Part shown: piece by piece, positions 61,442 to 64,000 of the stretch
Layout: every line of letters begins with the position of its first letter
Position numbering within the stretch: position 1 is the first letter of the stretch
DNA from: Clavulina sp. PMI_390
Lineage: Eukaryota > Basidiomycota > Agaricomycetes > Cantharellales > Hydnaceae
Length of the DNA: 64,000 bases
NCBI GenBank assembly: GCA_015039315.1
Contig: WIDE01000023.1
Location: 266,361 to 330,360 of the forward strand
Reading direction: 5' to 3'
Program-made: the position numbers and the translations under genes
The notes under the pieces: model-generated
Databases searched by the model: none
Seen by the model: the letters and a program-made list of their open reading frames with translations, nothing else
What the model was told of the DNA's origin: nothing

Positions 61442-62053
61442 ACCATTCAGGAGCCTTTGTAGTACAGATCGACCCAATCGTCTCCAGAACTTCCCAAGGA
61501 AATCGTTGGTATGTCAATTGCAAGGTCCGGGGTAACAGCATTCTGTACTGTAGCAAGCTACATATGTATATAAGGCCCAGAGAAAAGGACCATGTTGAGA
61601 AAATGGAAGGATCAACGAAAACAGGAAATATTGGCCACAGGAAAGGGATTAAACTACTTCGTGGAAGTGTGTGAAACTGGCAGGAAGACAGACGAAGCGG
61701 AAGGTAATAAGAAAAAGCGAAAATCAACCTGCATTAGTTTGAAGCAGCAACAGGGGGACAAACAATAAATGTGAGTGTATGATAGGTTGATTCGGGGGCC
61801 ACGGCGAAGTCCTCGGTCGAATCAACCGACGGGAGGACTTCAACACAACCGAATGTCCTTAATTTTTGGTGTACAGATCATTCTGCCCAGAGATGGGGCC
61901 TGAAATATTGGAGTCGAGGTGATAGAGGATAAATCTAGATCACCGAGAACTAAGAAACTACTCAGCAAACGAGAACGGAGGAGTGAAACACTCAAAACGG
62001 GACTTACAGATTCGAAAGAGTGACATATCAAAATTGTCTTCAAAGGGCCCAGC
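61442..62053. other. Intergenic, 3' flanks of two convergent genes
   Basis: Between the polygalacturonase stop and the stop of the KH-domain gene. No feature recognised. Confidence 0.5.
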
Positions 62054-64000
62054 TTAGGGAACAGGCGAATCGAGGTTAAGACTGGCAAACATGCTATGCA
62101 TGTCATTGGTAGTAACCATCTCCGTTTCCAGAACGGGATTCCTTCCGGTCCTGGGGTCCACCGCGCCTGCAGGGACGCGCGAACGAGGCTTGATGCTGCC
62201 CATGAGGTGATTGGGTGCAAGCGGGACGTCGCTTAGGCTTGGGAATGTGGGCATCATAGCCGAAAGAGGCTCGCTTGATTCCTCCTCGCCGTCAACTTCA
62301 CCTCCAGCTTCGTCAATCGTTGACTCGCCGAGGCCTGGGGTACTGCTGATGCCACGGCTCGTCATACCCAGCGAAGTCAAGTCCAGCGATTGGGCACGGG
62401 CGGAGGCATTGTGCTGTCGCTGACTCGCTGCAAGCTTCTCGCGCAACTTGGCCTCGATGGCGGAGTCACTTCCTCGCTTGTATGCGTCGTCAGCGTGAGC
62501 GAGAGCTCGTGGAGGAGCATATCCATGGAAGCCGGCAACATGACTGTTAGTTGGGGTGGCAGCCATCCAATGATCGTTGAGGCTATAATCATTATTGCCG
62601 TTACGGTACTCATTCAGTGGTCCATCAAACTCGTGCAGTCCTCCCACATTAATGGGAGGGCCAAGGGAGCTGATACTGGAGCGCGAGTAGTAGCTCGAGT
62701 CATCAAACTCGTCCTGTTCGGGTACCACGCGCTGCTCAGGCGCGCGATAACGGTTCGCAGGGGAGTTGAATAGCGATTTCACGTCAGGAGTTGAGCTCGC
62801 CATACGGATACGCCGATTCAGGCCATCGGATTCTGAATTATAGATGGGAAGTAAGAAAGATCGTGAGCAACGGGTACGCGCAGCCGAGATCGATGAGAGG
62901 ACTTAAAAAGGCGCTTATGACTTACCCAGCGGCGTCGGCAATAATCTGCTGTTGAAATGGGGGAATGCATCGGTGAACGAATCGACGCGGCGATGAATGT
63001 GACCATTCCCAAAGACTTGGCCGCTTCCAGGGGCGAGGCTATTCGGGGTCGCCATACCCGAAGGCGTGCCTGCGCCGGAGATATGACCCTGCCCAACGAC
63101 GCCGGGACCGGTGGGAGGCATCGAGGCAGTGCTCAACTTTCTCGATGATGGGAAGGAGTGAAGAGCCCCGTGATTGCTGAGGAACGTGTCAAATAGCTCG
63201 CGAGCGGGGGAGAGATAATCGCAGTTCGATCGTTGACAAATGAACTTGAAGACGAAAGGATAACCCAGCGCATTATCAGGTGAGTGGATGATAGAAACCT
63301 GGATATCGCGTTGGACGTGCTCGGTGAACTGCAGGAATTCCTGCGAGGAACATATTCTCGGCAGTTCGGGATGACTCGGAAGCGTCAATTCGGCCTCGAA
63401 GGGAACGTGATCCTATTAGACAATAAGCTTTAGTCATCAGGGAAGCTTACTCAAGGGGAAAAAAAATTGGACGAACCAGTAGCATGGCACCGGCATGGTG
63501 GACTTGGCTCTCAGGGCCAAAGATGCTCACGATATCGAGCCCGTCGCCTGGGAAAGTGATCTTGCAGTTCGTCTTGCTTTCGATATCTCGTAAGAACACA
63601 GCTTTGTCACCGAAGAGGGCACGGTGATAGCGACGAGGGACTGGGACCTGTTGAGAGATGGTCAGACAATGTCCACTAATGGTGCCAGATTCGGCACAAA
63701 GCAAACATACCGTATCGACGATGAAGTCCTTGTCCTTGGCAGGCACAAGCTCCATGATACTGCTCCTGAGATTCTCCAAGTTGAGGGCATTCTTGGCAGG
63801 GGTTCGTGCCAAAACATTTTCCTCATCGTCGAGCGCAAGCTGCCTCATCTCCTCCGCCGAGTTGAACTTGACGTACACTCCATACTTCTTCATGATCCTC
63901 TGGATGCTCCTACCAGCCACGCCAATGATGCGCTTGTGATACGCCTCGGGAACATGGAAAGCAAGTTCAGCAGGAAGCTCGTCCTGCAGGAGAGTTAAAC
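62054..64000 (-). CDS. KH-domain RNA-binding protein (3' part; 5' end outside the window)
   Basis: Four exons are visible: 63711-63983, 63477-63647, 62926-63412 and 62054-62832. 63984-64000 is intron, so the N-terminus lies beyond the window; about 570 residues are seen. The first visible exon holds a KH domain (AYHKRIIGVAGRSIQRIMKK, GxxG = GVAG, then YGVYVKF). The next holds a degenerate one (RRYHRALFGDKAVFLRDIES, then TNCKITFPG). Tandem KH repeats bind single-stranded RNA in vigilin and Bicaudal-C type proteins (known). The C-terminal 400 residues are low-complexity, rich in Ser, Pro, Gly and Asn, and end in SMFASLNLDSPVP. The exact family is not identified. Confidence 0.75.

Overview
The window looks like nuclear DNA of a filamentous basidiomycete, most likely an Agaricomycete close to Rhizoctonia/Ceratobasidium. 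That placement is an inference from the gene families and gene structure; no rRNA or other marker is present. Almost every gene is split by short GT-AG introns (about 50-95 nt), several exons are tiny, and neighbouring genes are not co-oriented. I rebuilt exon structures by hand from splice signals, reading phase and protein-family continuity. I support 23 genes, one of which is a degraded relic; there are no bacterial, viral or intact transposon features.

Layout. 0.7-8 kb: an eisosome PIL1/LSP1-like BAR protein, a glutamine-rich NPF-motif protein and a single-span membrane protein, all on the minus strand. 9.5-13.9 kb: a secreted protein of four tandem ricin-B-like units, then a sterol-desaturase family enzyme (ERG25-like). 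14.3-16 kb: remains of a cytochrome P450. 17.4-20.7 kb: a C2H2 zinc-finger regulator. 22.4-31.4 kb: two near-identical GH53 endo-galactanases flanking a 1352-residue TPR protein whose N-terminal half looks like a helical signalling domain plus a permuted-papain-like domain. 32-38 kb: a DHA2-type MFS transporter with an in-frame TGA, a wax-synthase/MBOAT-type acyltransferase and a small EXPERA-like membrane protein. 38.4-43.6 kb: an F-box protein and a calpain with a C-terminal ZZ finger. 43.6-47 kb has no recognisable gene. 47-51.8 kb: an ECM14-like carboxypeptidase without its catalytic residues, and a secreted repeat protein cut by about 15 dibasic (Kex2-type) sites and containing an assembly gap. 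52.4-58.6 kb is a compact housekeeping block: mitochondrial mS35, PRP19, NLE1/RSA4 and HRI1. 59.5-61.4 kb: an endo-polygalacturonase. 62 kb to the end: the 3' part of a KH-domain RNA-binding protein.

How they fit. The two galactanases, the polygalacturonase, the lectin-like protein and the Kex2-type repeat precursor make up a secreted, plant-cell-wall-facing set (pectin backbone, galactan side chains, sugar binding, small peptides), consistent with a plant-associated lifestyle. The items I consider most worth follow-up are the Kex2-type glycine-rich repeat precursor, the helical/papain-like/TPR protein, the TGA-CTA stop inside an otherwise intact transporter, and a run of micro-exons (2, 7, 8, 13 and 16 nt) needed to keep conserved protein frames.
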